Source: Algibacillus agarilyticus (GTDB lineage: Bacteria; Pseudomonadota; Gammaproteobacteria; Enterobacterales; Alteromonadaceae). Taken from it: a DNA stretch of 64,000 nucleotides. Shown here piece after piece: positions 1-8,647 of this stretch (position 1 is its first letter; each line of letters starts with the position of its first letter). The notes under the pieces were generated by a model, which saw only the letters and a list, made by a program, of their open reading frames with translations, was not told the origin of the DNA and did no database searches. The translations under genes were made by a program, and so were the position numbers. The DNA is taken from the NCBI RefSeq assembly GCF_003286125.1, contig NZ_QMED01000004.1, forward strand, positions 62,001 to 126,000, written 5' to 3'.

Positions 1-1
1 T

Positions 2-3000
2 GTTATTACCGTTTCAGATCAAACTCAAAGCACAAGCTTGGCTAGCTTTGATATCGAAGTTAAAAATACGAATCGATTACCCGTTTTACAAACCTCGCTG
101 AATTTAACAACCCCCGAATTAGTCACGCATTCACTTTTATTATCTGCCACTGATCCTGATAACGACCCTGTAACAATTGCATTAAGTAACTTGCCTAATT
201 GGATTTCGTTTAATGCACAAACATCGTTGCTAACAATCAGCCCCACAGTAAAAGACGCCGGTGCTTATAATAACTTACAAATAAGACTCAATGATGGCTC
301 AGGTGAGCAGGTAAATAATACCTTCGCGTTAACCATAACAGACTCAGTTTCAGTAAAAGGTAAGGTCATAGATGGCTATATTAGCGGCGCTATTGTTTAC
401 CTTGATTTGAATCTAAATGGAGAGCTTGACGAAGGCGAACCCAATACCGTGACCGACGAAAACGGAAATTACGAATTAATATTAAGTGACGACGAAATCA
501 CAGCGGCAACCACGGCCCCAATTCGCTCATACATTGGTGCAGGCGCAACAGATTCAGACCGACCCGATAAAGATTTCTCTGCAAACCCCGTGACCCTTTC
601 GACTTCACCCTTAGTCAATTTAACCACAGATAATGAAACAGTTGATGATGTTGCGGTTACGCCATTTACCAATCAAGTCGTGACAAAAATATCGGGGGCG
701 TTAACCACAAATACCAGCAGTGCCGAACTCACCGTTTTAATCGAAACAGCAGAAAATGAGGTTGTAGAAGCGTTAATCGACGAGTTAGCTATTTTAACCG
801 ACATTACCCTAACCGATGAAAAATTAACCACACTAAAAACAACATTAAAAGAGCAGGTTATTTTAGGCGACTTTATTGCGTTTGATAAAACAACCCTACC
901 CACAGAAATAACGGATGATTTAAATGATGTTGATAGTTTTGTTGGCAATTTGCAAACTCGTGTAAAACAAGAAGCACAAGACGAAGTTGATGCGATAAGC
1001 GACATAAACGTAACCCCTATTGCAGATGCCGGTGAAGATCAAACCAGCGTAACCAATAAAGCGGTCTTGTTAAATGCGAGTAAAAGTCGCGACCAAAACA
1101 ATGACCCACTCACTTATTTATGGACACTCTCAACCCCTGCACAAAGCAACGCGAGTTTATCTGATCAAACACTTTTTGACCCCGTATTTATGCCCGATGT
1201 TGCTGGCACATACATCGCAACGCTTGTTGTAAATGATGGTCAGGTTGATAGCATAGCCGATAGCGTATCTATCTTTATTTCGGAATCTAATATCGCCCCT
1301 GTGGCTCATGCCGGCGCTGATCAGTCGGTTAGTGTTAATACAACAGTCACACTGAATGGCAGCGGTAGTCAAGATGCCAATGGCGATACACTCACTTATA
1401 CTTGGTCAATATTTTCACCTTCTGGCGATCAAGTTACGTTAATCAACCCCAATGTGGTTTCCCCCACTTTTACACCCAGCAGTATCGGCAATTATATCGC
1501 TTCGCTTGAAGTTTCTGATGGCGAATTATCGAGTGAGGCTGCTCAAATAAACATTAGCGTAACCTCATTAAATACAGCACCGGTTGCCCTACCCAGTTTA
1601 ACAATTGATACTAGTTTTACCGAGAACGATACCGTTACGTTAACCGGTGAATACAGTACCGATTCAGAAGGTGATACATTAACTTATCTTTGGGCGTTAA
1701 CCTCGCCAGAAGGCAGCTCAGCAACGCTTTCAAACCATTCAAGTATGACCCCCAATTTTGTGGCCGATATAGCCGGTGTTTATACCGCAAGTTTGATCGT
1801 GAATGATGGATTATTAAGTAGCACGGCATCCACTATTAATATTCGTGTATCCAGTGCCATTGTGACTAACTTAGCCCCTATTGCGATCCCAAGTTTAACC
1901 TCACAAACAGCCTACACAACACAAGAGGTAATCACCGTTTCAGTGGGTAATAGTTATGATCCCGAAAACAACCCCATAACTTATCTATGGCAATTAGAAA
2001 CACCTAATTCAAGCACCGCGATATTATCGAGTACAACCAGTGAAACCCCGAGTTTTACAGCTGATGTAGCAGGCACCTATATAGTTAGTTTAACGGTTAA
2101 TGATGGAGAGTTAACCAGCGAATCACAAAGCTTAACGATCACCGTTACACAGGCTAATACCGCACCGATTGCGTCAGCCAGTATAACGAGTGATTCTGGG
2201 TATTTAGTGGGTGACACCGTAACCCTAACCGGAATAAACAGCACCGATGCGCAAAAGGATAATTTAACGTATTTATGGCAACTTACTCGCCCTGATAACA
2301 GCAATGCAGTACTGTCAGATGCGACTAGTGTATCACCTACTTTTATTGCCGATGTTGAAGGCACATACGATGTATCGCTAACGGTATCTGATGGGCAATT
2401 AAACAGTGATGCAACACAAATATCGGTTTTAGTCGCTAAAGCCAATACAGCCCCCAATGCATTAGCCAGCATATTAAGTGATGGCGGTTATACCGTAGGC
2501 GATACGGTTAATATTACGGGCATAGCAAGCAATGATAATGAAGCAGACACGTTAACCTATTTATGGGTATTGACAGCTCCCGATACCAGCACGGCTATGT
2601 TAACCAACAACACCGATGTTTCACCTTCATTTATCGGTGATATCGCTGGTACTTATGTTGTTAGCTTAGTTGTTAACGACGGTACAATAGAAAGCACAGC
2701 GTCGATTCTTAATATTACGGTAGCGGCCTCACCCACAAATGATAACGCCACCCCCATAGCCAATGCCGGCATCAACTCACAAGTTACAACGGGTGAAACA
2801 TTAACCCTTGATGGTTCAGCAAGTTCAGATACCGATAACGATAATTTAACGTATAACTGGGTTATCACCAGCCAACCGGTTTATAGCGTGGTCGGTTTAA
2901 TCGATCAAACCGCTGTTTCACCACAATTAACGCCCGATATGCCGGGCGCTTATACGTTATCTTTAATCGTTAATGATGGAAAAATTAATAGTGAAGAAAG

Positions 3001-3976
3001 CACCGTAACCATAACGGCAGTTAATGATTTAGTTGACATTAAAGATGATGAATTTATTAATAGAAACGACAGCTGCGAAAATTACGTAGGAACGTATTTT
3101 GCGAACGTAACCGACATTAAAAATGACAGCAATTTTACCGGCAACGTAGAAATTACGCTTAATGGTGATAGCTGTACGATAGTATCAAACGCCATTCCTA
3201 ATCATGATTTTAACGATCAAACGGCCAGTTTTGCGCATGATGCAGCCGAGATCACCCTCACCTATAGTGTGCCGGTGACCCCAACAGAAGCCAGAAGAGT
3301 AAAACAAATATCGTTAGGCACCACAAACGCCATTTTACTCAATGGCGCTGAAGTCGATCTATTACCCGCAGCGTGTTACAACGAAGGCGATGAAGCACTA
3401 GGCAAAGAGAAAAAAGGCTGTAGTGATATGAGCCACCCTTGGCGCTACGACCCCATGTTTAGCGAAAATAACTTTGGCACCGATGCAAATAACGCCCATA
3501 CACAATCAACCGGTTTATATCATTATCATGGCAACCCGCTCGCTATGTTTGATCAAAACTGTGAAATAAATGGCGTGCCATCACCCGTTATCGGTTTTGC
3601 AGCCGATGGCTACCCTGTTTATGGGTTATGCTTTACCGATGCCAATACCGGAAATGTACGTGCAGCCACACCCAGTTATCAATTAAAAAATAATGGCGGT
3701 GTACGCATCGACGAAGATGATTATTTAACGCCAACGGCAGGTAACGGCAATATACAAAGCGATAACTATGATGGCCAATTTCGTAATGATTATGAATATG
3801 TCGAAGGTGTCGGCGATTTAGATGAATGCAATGGCATGGAAGTAAATGGTCAATATGGCTACTACATTACCAATGCTTTTCCATGGGTATTAAATTGTTA
3901 CAAAGGCGACATAGACGCGTCGTTTAGCTTTAGCACTATCTCGGCAACCTATAGCCAAAAATTACATTCACATTAA
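2..3976 (+). CDS. Large secreted PKD-repeat protein with C-terminal YHYH domain (5' truncated by window edge)
   Basis: The frame is open to the left edge, so the N-terminus and signal peptide are missing; at least 1324 codons are present. In order it shows a cadherin/He_PIG-like module (nt ~80-350, with ATDPDNDP), a transthyretin-like module (nt ~350-480) with an acidic loop DLNLNGELDEGE, a Thr/Glu-rich helical linker, and seven tandem PKD/REJ-like repeats of about 94 residues (nt ~1015-3020). Each repeat has a D-x(n)-LTYLW core and ends in GTY-x-SL-VNDG. The last 300 residues contain LYHYHGNP and GFAADGYPVYG, characteristic of the YHYH protein family, plus several cysteines. PKD arrays usually act as rigid spacers or adhesion modules on secreted proteins; the YHYH domain has no well-established function. 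The gene ends before a strong terminator. Family assignment is confident, the biological role is not. Confidence 0.85.
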   Translation, partial: VITVSDQTQSTSLASFDIEVKNTNRLPVLQTSLNLTTPELVTHSLLLSATDPDNDPVTIALSNLPNWISFNAQTSLLTISPTVKDAGAYNNLQIRLNDGSGEQVNNTFALTITDSVSVKGKVIDGYISGAIVYLDLNLNGELDEGEPNTVTDENGNYELILSDDEITAATTAPIRSYIGAGATDSDRPDKDFSANPVTLSTSPLVNLTTDNETVDDVAVTPFTNQVVTKISGALTTNTSSAELTVLIETAENEVVEALIDELAILTDITLTDEKLTTLKTTLKEQVILGDFIAFDKTTLPTEITDDLNDVDSFVGNLQTRVKQEAQDEVDAISDINVTPIADAGEDQTSVTNKAVLLNASKSRDQNNDPLTYLWTLSTPAQSNASLSDQTLFDPVFMPDVAGTYIATLVVNDGQVDSIADSVSIFISESNIAPVAHAGADQSVSVNTTVTLNGSGSQDANGDTLTYTWSIFSPSGDQVTLINPNVVSPTFTPSSIGNYIASLEVSDGELSSEAAQINISVTSLNTAPVALPSLTIDTSFTENDTVTLTGEYSTDSEGDTLTYLWALTSPEGSSATLSNHSSMTPNFVADIAGVYTASLIVNDGLLSSTASTINIRVSSAIVTNLAPIAIPSLTSQTAYTTQEVITVSVGNSYDPENNPITYLWQLETPNSSTAILSSTTSETPSFTADVAGTYIVSLTVNDGELTSESQSLTITVTQANTAPIASASITSDSGYLVGDTVTLTGINSTDAQKDNLTYLWQLTRPDNSNAVLSDATSVSPTFIADVEGTYDVSLTVSDGQLNSDATQISVLVAKANTAPNALASILSDGGYTVGDTVNITGIASNDNEADTLTYLWVLTAPDTSTAMLTNNTDVSPSFIGDIAGTYVVSLVVNDGTIESTASILNITVAASPTNDNATPIANAGINSQVTTGETLTLDGSASSDTDNDNLTYNWVITSQPVYSVVGLIDQTAVSPQLTPDMPGAYTLSLIVNDGKINSEESTVTITAVNDLVDIKDDEFINRNDSCENYVGTYFANVTDIKNDSNFTGNVEITLNGDSCTIVSNAIPNHDFNDQTASFAHDAAEITLTYSVPVTPTEARRVKQISLGTTNAILLNGAEVDLLPAACYNEGDEALGKEKKGCSDMSHPWRYDPMFSENNFGTDANNAHTQSTGLYHYHGNPLAMFDQNCEINGVPSPVIGFAADGYPVYGLCFTDANTGNVRAATPSYQLKNNGGVRIDEDDYLTPTAGNGNIQSDNYDGQFRNDYEYVEGVGDLDECNGMEVNGQYGYYITNAFPWVLNCYKGDIDASFSFSTISATYSQKLHSH

Positions 3977-4012
3977 AACGGCTAAATACCCGTTAGGTAT
4001 TAAATAAGCACA

Positions 4013-4048
4013 AAAAAGCCCAGTTCATTTTATTGAACTGGGCTTTTT
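4013..4048. terminator. Bidirectional Rho-independent terminator
   Basis: AAAAAGCCCAGTTCA pairs perfectly with TGAACTGGGCTTTTT across a 6-nt loop, with A and T tracts on either side. It lies between the convergent PKD/YHYH gene and the flagellar lipoprotein operon and can serve both. Confidence 0.9.
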
Positions 4049-4089
4049 ATTAACCGTAAAGTTAACATCTAAAAACGGTATATACCTAA

Positions 4090-4812
4090 TTAACCTTTAG
4101 TTAAACTAATACCGTCTTTTTTATTATATTGTTTTAATTGTTGCGTAGCCGAATGCGGAATAAAACCTTGTGCACTCGCCACAACCGCGCGCGATTCAAT
4201 GCCCACCACACGAGCATGTACTTCAATACCTCTGTCATTTAACGTAAAAGTACCGGTTAATACATATTCAATTGGGTGCCATTGGCGTAATTCATCAATA
4301 TCGCGGCTTAACGAAAAATCACCGGTTTCGGTTACTCTGATCGTACCCGTCGATTTATAATCAATCACGCTTAAACCTAATTGCTGCGCTTCGTGCATAA
4401 AATTTTCAGCTAAATGCAAACCCAATAAATTAGTTTCTTCTAAATTAGAATCTACCGGCACAAAACTCGCGACAGCAATAGGCGTTTTATCGGTGACATA
4501 ACGCATATTTTTAACTAATTTAATCGCTAATGATTCAACATAATCACTAATTTTTAAATTGCCATCACTCGCTATATTATTATGGTATTGCGTTAAATAC
4601 TGATGAGGGTCTCGCGCCCAGTGATTAAGCAATTGCGCATCTTTATGTCCGGCAAAAGCTTCTGACTGAATGGTTTTTTCTTGCTGTTGAACCATTTGCA
4701 AACTAGGTTGGCCGCCTTGTGTATCAGCACTAAACCATTCATCTGTTGTTTGGCAAGCCGTAAAAATAAACGGGCTGGTAAGCACACCCAGCATCATTAT
4801 TTTATGTTTCAT
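4090..4812 (-). CDS. FlgO-family outer-membrane lipoprotein, second copy
   Basis: 240 residues with a lipoprotein signal (lipobox FTAC near residue 20). The central domain (residues ~85-225: YVESLAIKLVKNM, then VASFVPVDSNLEETNLLGLHLAEN, VIDYKSTGTIRVTETGDFSLSRD, YVLTGTFTLNDRGIEVHARVV) matches the FlgO domain, which supports the outer-membrane H-ring region of sodium-driven polar flagellar motors. It is the third gene of the leftward operon: its ATG overlaps the flgP stop by one base (TAATG), so the two are probably translationally coupled. It is a paralogue of the FlgO-like gene at 5296-5946, with the same DYK and SRD motifs. Which of the two is the orthologue of Vibrio FlgO cannot be decided here; the first gene sits in the canonical position. 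Confidence 0.8.
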   Translation of the reverse strand: MKHKIMMLGVLTSPFIFTACQTTDEWFSADTQGGQPSLQMVQQQEKTIQSEAFAGHKDAQLLNHWARDPHQYLTQYHNNIASDGNLKISDYVESLAIKLVKNMRYVTDKTPIAVASFVPVDSNLEETNLLGLHLAENFMHEAQQLGLSVIDYKSTGTIRVTETGDFSLSRDIDELRQWHPIEYVLTGTFTLNDRGIEVHARVVGIESRAVVASAQGFIPHSATQQLKQYNKKDGISLTKG

Positions 4813-5276
4813 TATAAATACCTCACCTTAATGGCTTTTGTTTGCCCGTTGGTAAAAGAGCGGATACGATAGAGATCACGCAAATTGAGTTCGAGTTCAG
4901 TGATATAAATACCATCTAATTGATACGTTTTAACCGTACGAGCACCTTTAATAACACCTTGAACAGACGCTTTTATATTTTCGTCACCTAATACCAAATC
5001 GGCCAACCGAGAGTTACCAGATACTTTATGGCCATAAACTTTTTCGGTTAATTCGCGATATGCATCTAACTTTGATGCTTTAATCGCTTTAATCACTTTA
5101 GTTGATTCATCTTGGCCAATTTGAGTTTTAATGGGTGCATACCCTACTGCCGTTACCACATAATCTTCATCAGGTAACAAATATTCCCATTCATGATGTT
5201 TATTAATGCTTAGGTTATTAACCATACAGGCATTTAAAAATAATAATGATGCAATGCAAAAAAAGGTTCTTATCAT
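4812..5276 (-). CDS. flgP: FlgP-like outer-membrane lipoprotein
   Basis: 154 residues beginning with a lipoprotein signal (lipobox LNAC at residues 14-17). The rest is an LPP20-type fold: AVGYAPIKTQ, then the helix KVIKAIKASKLDAYRELTEKVYG and a GVIKGARTV strand, as in Vibrio and Campylobacter FlgP. In those organisms FlgP forms an outer-membrane-associated ring (H-ring or basal disk) that helps anchor the motor. It lies between two FlgO-family genes, with a 19-bp gap to the upstream one and a 1-bp overlap with the downstream one. Family and context agree. Confidence 0.83.
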   Translation of the reverse strand: MIRTFFCIASLLFLNACMVNNLSINKHHEWEYLLPDEDYVVTAVGYAPIKTQIGQDESTKVIKAIKASKLDAYRELTEKVYGHKVSGNSRLADLVLGDENIKASVQGVIKGARTVKTYQLDGIYITELELNLRDLYRIRSFTNGQTKAIKVRYL

Positions 5277-5295
5277 TATTAGCTCCTAAAATTAA

Positions 5296-5946
5296 TTAAT
5301 AAGTACGACGACGTTCGCCGTTATGTTGCAAATAGCCATTACGTAAACTGATATTATCTTCAGAATGAAACACATTAGTGGGTATAAAGCCTTGAGCCGC
5401 GCTGATCACTTTTTTGTTATCAAACTGAATTAAACGCACATTAACAACAGCGCCTTTTTCATGTTCGGTTAACGTACCCGACAAAATATAGCGCGCATCA
5501 ATTTTACCACTGAGTTGATTAACATCTCGGCTCCAAATTTGGTCGCCCTGCTCAGATATTTTAATACTCGGCATTAATTTATAATCAATTACACTAAAAC
5601 CCCGTTTAGTTAATTCATAAACAAAGCCTTCTTCTAACTGGCCGCCTAAATCAATTAAAGGATGTCCGGAGAAATTCGCCTTTTCTCGCGTTTTTTCGTC
5701 AACCCAATTAGCCACCACAATAGAGCCCGCTAACTGATAAGCACTTAAGTTCAACAATAATTCATCGGCCAAAATATAAGTGTATGCTTTAACCGACAAC
5801 TCGCTAACTTTAGGGGAATAATAATTTTCAGCCGAATGCTCAGGCGCTTTAGGTACCTCGTAGCTGTGGGTTTTAGTAAAAGTGCAGCCCGACAAACATA
5901 AGCATAAACAAACGAAGCCGAATGCGGAAAAAATAACCCGTGTCAT
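5296..5946 (-). CDS. flgO: FlgO-family outer-membrane lipoprotein
   Basis: 216 residues with a lipoprotein signal (lipobox LSGC near residue 21). The FlgO domain covers residues ~50-190 (SVKAYTYILADELLLNLS, GFSVIDYKLMPSIKISEQGDQIWSRDV, ARYILSGTLTEHEKGAVVNVRLI). It is the first gene of the leftward operon and diverges from flgT, the arrangement known from the Vibrio flgT/flgOP locus. The product should sit in the outer membrane and take part in H-ring assembly. A sigma-54 promoter match lies 45 bp upstream of its ATG. The downstream FlgO paralogue means this cluster encodes two such proteins. Confidence 0.83.
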   Translation of the reverse strand: MTRVIFSAFGFVCLCLCLSGCTFTKTHSYEVPKAPEHSAENYYSPKVSELSVKAYTYILADELLLNLSAYQLAGSIVVANWVDEKTREKANFSGHPLIDLGGQLEEGFVYELTKRGFSVIDYKLMPSIKISEQGDQIWSRDVNQLSGKIDARYILSGTLTEHEKGAVVNVRLIQFDNKKVISAAQGFIPTNVFHSEDNISLRNGYLQHNGERRRTY

Positions 5947-5988
5947 AAATTTGGCCTGTAAAATTAAAAGACATTATTAACACAGCTT

Positions 5989-6005
5989 AAGCATATTTCA
6001 TTCCA
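5989..6005 (-). promoter_or_regulatory. Candidate sigma-54 promoter for the flgO operon
   Basis: Minus-strand TGGAATGAAATATGCTT has GG at -25/-24 and GC at -13/-12 with exactly the sigma-54 spacing. The predicted start of transcription is near 5979, about 33 bp before the flgO ATG. Polar flagellar middle genes are commonly sigma-54/FlrC dependent. Confidence 0.65.
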
Positions 6006-6035
6006 GTTTACTTATTTAAACAATATAAATTCGTA

Positions 6036-6052
6036 TTGGCATGAAATTCGCT
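6036..6052 (+). promoter_or_regulatory. Candidate sigma-54 promoter for flgT
   Basis: TTGGCATGAAATTCGCT contains GG at 6038-6039 and GC at 6050-6051, the invariant -24/-12 elements at correct spacing. The predicted transcript starts near 6063, about 40 bp before the flgT ATG. It shares TGG-ATGAAAT--GCTT with the opposing promoter at 5989-6005. Confidence 0.7.
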
Positions 6053-6104
6053 TTTATACTGGTATTATCGCATTTCAAATTATTGACGCAGCATAGGTAT
6101 TCAT

Positions 6105-7283
6105 ATGTATTTTAAGGTATTACATAAAAAATTGAGTTTGATGTGTGCCCTACTCATTCTTTGTGTAGGCAATGTTCAGGCCATTTGGTATGAATCAACC
6201 GGATCTGCCCCTATACAGCGCGGAAACACCGATTTAGCCAGGCAAGAAGCCGTAAGAAATGCCGTTAAAGACGCACTACTCTTTGCGGGGGCAACCGTAA
6301 AAAGCGCACAACAAGTAACAAACGGCCTGTTAACACAAGATACCTTTGAAGTAAGAGCCAGTGGTGTTGTTAATGATATTCAACTGATCGACGAAAAAAA
6401 ACAAGGCAACCATTTATACGTTTCAATACGGGCCGATATTTTTGCCGATGAGCGGCAATGTTTTACCACGCAATATCGTAAATCGGTCGCCTTTTTGCCA
6501 TTACGTATCCAACATAGCAGCCACACAAAAGTAGGCAGCGTGTATCAATTACCCCAAATGATCAGTGAACAACTGTTTCATCGTGTATCAACCACAACCA
6601 CGCATATCGATCCTCGCGTTTTTTTGCCTTCACAAATCAAAATGAAAGAAGGAATGAACAATAACAATTTACGTCATGAATTGGCGCAAGTATCAAAGCA
6701 AAGCGAAAGTCAGTATATAATATCAGGCCTGATTAAAGACATGTCGATGACAGAACGCCCAGAAGCAAAGTGGAAATCAATTTTTAGTGCTGATCCCGAA
6801 CGATTTTTTGATTTGCAGCTGTATATATACGATGGATACACAGGGCAACAAATACAAATACTCGATTACTCAACCCAAGCAGAATGGCCTTTTGATACAA
6901 GACAAATGACCGATGTATCGAGCAGACGTTTTTGGCAATCAGATTATGGACAAGCCATAACTGAACAACTCGTAAAAGCAACTGGCGAGATAGATTCAAT
7001 ATTAAAATGCCAACCCGCACATGGCAAAATTATCGAATCGACCGGCGATACAATCCGCATCAACCTAGGTCATAGCAACAACATTCAAGTGGGAGACAAA
7101 TTTAAAATATCGCATCAAGCAAACTTTGTAGATGAAGACGGAAATGACCATCCGCAATACGTGATCACAGATTATGAAATAGTGGTAACAGACGCGTATT
7201 CAAATACGGCAGTAGGCAAGTCACCTACCATGCAATTACTGGGTAATGTACAAGTAGGTGATATCGTTAAGCAAATTGACTAA
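6105..7283 (+). CDS. flgT: Flagellar H-ring protein FlgT
   Basis: 392 residues, close to the roughly 380 of Vibrio FlgT. An N-terminal signal peptide ends near residue 28 (VQA). It is followed by the FlgT N-domain (WYESTGSAPIQRGNTDLARQEAVRNAVKDAL, residues ~29-60), a middle domain whose ISGLIKDMS echoes FlgO-type sequences, and a C-terminal beta-barrel-like domain (residues ~305-390, IRINLGHSNNIQVGDKFKI). FlgT is periplasmic and builds the H-ring around the LP ring, needed for PomA/B stator assembly in sodium-driven polar flagella. It is divergent from flgO, with a sigma-54 promoter match upstream. The last codons overlap an inverted repeat shared with the convergent gene. Confidence 0.9.
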   Translation: MYFKVLHKKLSLMCALLILCVGNVQAIWYESTGSAPIQRGNTDLARQEAVRNAVKDALLFAGATVKSAQQVTNGLLTQDTFEVRASGVVNDIQLIDEKKQGNHLYVSIRADIFADERQCFTTQYRKSVAFLPLRIQHSSHTKVGSVYQLPQMISEQLFHRVSTTTTHIDPRVFLPSQIKMKEGMNNNNLRHELAQVSKQSESQYIISGLIKDMSMTERPEAKWKSIFSADPERFFDLQLYIYDGYTGQQIQILDYSTQAEWPFDTRQMTDVSSRRFWQSDYGQAITEQLVKATGEIDSILKCQPAHGKIIESTGDTIRINLGHSNNIQVGDKFKISHQANFVDEDGNDHPQYVITDYEIVVTDAYSNTAVGKSPTMQLLGNVQVGDIVKQID

Positions 7284-7307
7284 TCATATGCATAGACAAT
7301 TTGCTTA
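7268..7307. terminator. Inverted repeat at the convergent flgT / small-gene ends
   Basis: TAAGCAAATTG (7268-7278) and CAATTTGCTTA (7297-7307) are perfect complements 18 bp apart. They overlap the flgT 3' end and the stop of the convergent gene. There is no clear T tract, so it is a hairpin-type convergent terminator at best. Confidence 0.45.
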
Positions 7308-7643
7308 GTCATCAATGTTATAAAGTTTGACAATAAGCTGGCGTTCTAACGAACCCATCGCATTTAAATTATGGGTCATAATACGGACCAGCTTAGATTT
7401 ATTAACCCCTAGCGCCTGAGCACACTGAGACAACTCATCTCTAACCGTAGGGGTTAAAGTAAAAGTACACGCTTTATACTTCGACTTTTTATTAGTAACT
7501 TCTGGTTTACTTGTTGGTTGATTAGCAAGCGTTTCAGGTAAACCTTTAGCGTAATACTCAGCGCCGTTAATAAACTCATCAATACTGATAACTTTACGTT
7601 TAGCCGACGGCTCGTAAGTACTCTTCAGATCCGCTAACCCCAT
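7305..7643 (-). CDS. Small basic protein partnered with ParA-like ATPase
   Basis: About 112 residues from the ATG at 7643 (MGLADLKSTYEP); an ATG nine bases further upstream is also possible. The N-half is lysine-rich and the C-half is helical (TLTPTVRDELSQCAQALGVNKSKLVRIMTHNLNAM), reminiscent of ribbon-helix-helix DNA-binding partners of ParA. It overlaps the end of the ParA-like gene by about 44 bp in another frame, a layout typical of parA-parB-like or parA-copG-like pairs. A DNA-binding partition or regulatory partner is an inference; no named family was recognised. Confidence 0.6.
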   Translation of the reverse strand: MGLADLKSTYEPSAKRKVISIDEFINGAEYYAKGLPETLANQPTSKPEVTNKKSKYKACTFTLTPTVRDELSQCAQALGVNKSKLVRIMTHNLNAMGSLERQLIVKLYNIDD

Positions 7644-8301
7644 TATTCTCACTCCCCGCCTCAGCAGCCATTAACTCTTCAATAATACTTCTAATTTCGT
7701 TTGATGCTTTACCATTAGGCTCAAGTTCTAAAACAGAAGAACCTAACTCTTCACTATCGTCGTATAAATTACGCGCAAAAGTAACACTATCTAAAACATC
7801 TAAACCGTATGTTCTGCAAACTTCTTTCGCTTCGAGAATACGACCGGCCTGATTAGGTAATGAAGGACATTGAGTCATGACAATACGGGCATGCATTTTA
7901 GGATTAACCATAGAACAAGAAGAAACCAGCTCATCCATATGCGGTAGGGTTTTTAAATCTCGACGCTTAGGGCGCAAAGGTAACAAAACATGAGTGGCAA
8001 CCGACATAGCGGCACGCAAAGTGGTGCTATCTTGTCCGCCGCAATCAATGATCACGTAATCATAATGGTTCTCAAAACTCATGAGTTCATAACGCACTTT
8101 ACCATATAACTGAACACAGTTAATCCAAGGTAAATCGGGTGCGGAATGTCGAGCTTGGATCCAATCAGAAGTGGTTTTTTGAGGGTCACAATCAACTAGC
8201 ATAACACTAGCATCTTTTTCTTTAGAAAAATAAACAGCAATATTTTGAGCTAAGCAGCTTTTACCGCTACCGCCTTTTTCTCCACCAACGAGCAAAATCA
8301 T
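7600..8301 (-). CDS. ParA/MinD-family partition-type ATPase
   Basis: 233 residues from the ATG at 8301; the frame extends 15 codons upstream, but MILLVGGEKGGSGKS is the natural start because the Walker motif must begin near residue 5. It has the deviant Walker A of ParA proteins (KGGSGKS), a Walker A' region (MLVDCDPQKTTSDW) and a Walker B-like VIIDCGG. These ATPases dimerise on DNA and position plasmids, chromosomes or protein complexes. The lone copy with a small overlapping partner gene, beside flagellar genes and far from any visible origin, suggests an orphan positioning system or an element remnant. A perfect dyad at 8466-8488 could be its operator or centromere-like site. Confidence 0.85.
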   Translation of the reverse strand: MILLVGGEKGGSGKSCLAQNIAVYFSKEKDASVMLVDCDPQKTTSDWIQARHSAPDLPWINCVQLYGKVRYELMSFENHYDYVIIDCGGQDSTTLRAAMSVATHVLLPLRPKRRDLKTLPHMDELVSSCSMVNPKMHARIVMTQCPSLPNQAGRILEAKEVCRTYGLDVLDSVTFARNLYDDSEELGSSVLELEPNGKASNEIRSIIEELMAAEAGSENNGVSGSEEYLRAVG

Positions 8302-8647
8302 AACAACAGTCCTCAAGATACAACAGAACGACAACTTGTAGTTCATCTTAGTAACAATATGAGTTAAGCAAATTTACTTAACGTAATTGAGTATGGTAAG
8401 GCTTTATAATTTTGTCACGTTACGGCTGGCTTTTTTTTAGGCTATTAATGCATGTTTTTTAACTTTTTAATAACCGCTGGTTATTAAATACACATAACGC
8501 GTTCAAACGTGCAAACAATATGCACAGGTTAATCCTCTTACCAGAAATCCGCTATTTTATAATGTGACCTAGTTCAATATAAAAAAATCAATACGTTATA
8601 AAATGCAGTTAATAAAGCAGACAGCGAACAAAACAGGGATTTTAACA
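8302..8647. promoter_or_regulatory. Divergent intergenic region with 10-bp dyad
   Basis: This gap lies between the ParA-like gene and the divergent membrane-protein gene. It holds a perfect inverted repeat, TTTAATAACC (8466-8475) and GGTTATTAAA (8479-8488), separated by GCT. Only one copy was seen, so an operator is more likely than a repeated parS array. No RNA gene was recognised. Confidence 0.45.

Noticed and set aside
673-1005. Antisense ORFs within the PKD gene and other large genes
   Set aside because: These are shadows: low-complexity Ser/Val/Leu translations opposite repeat-rich coding sequence, without ribosome sites.
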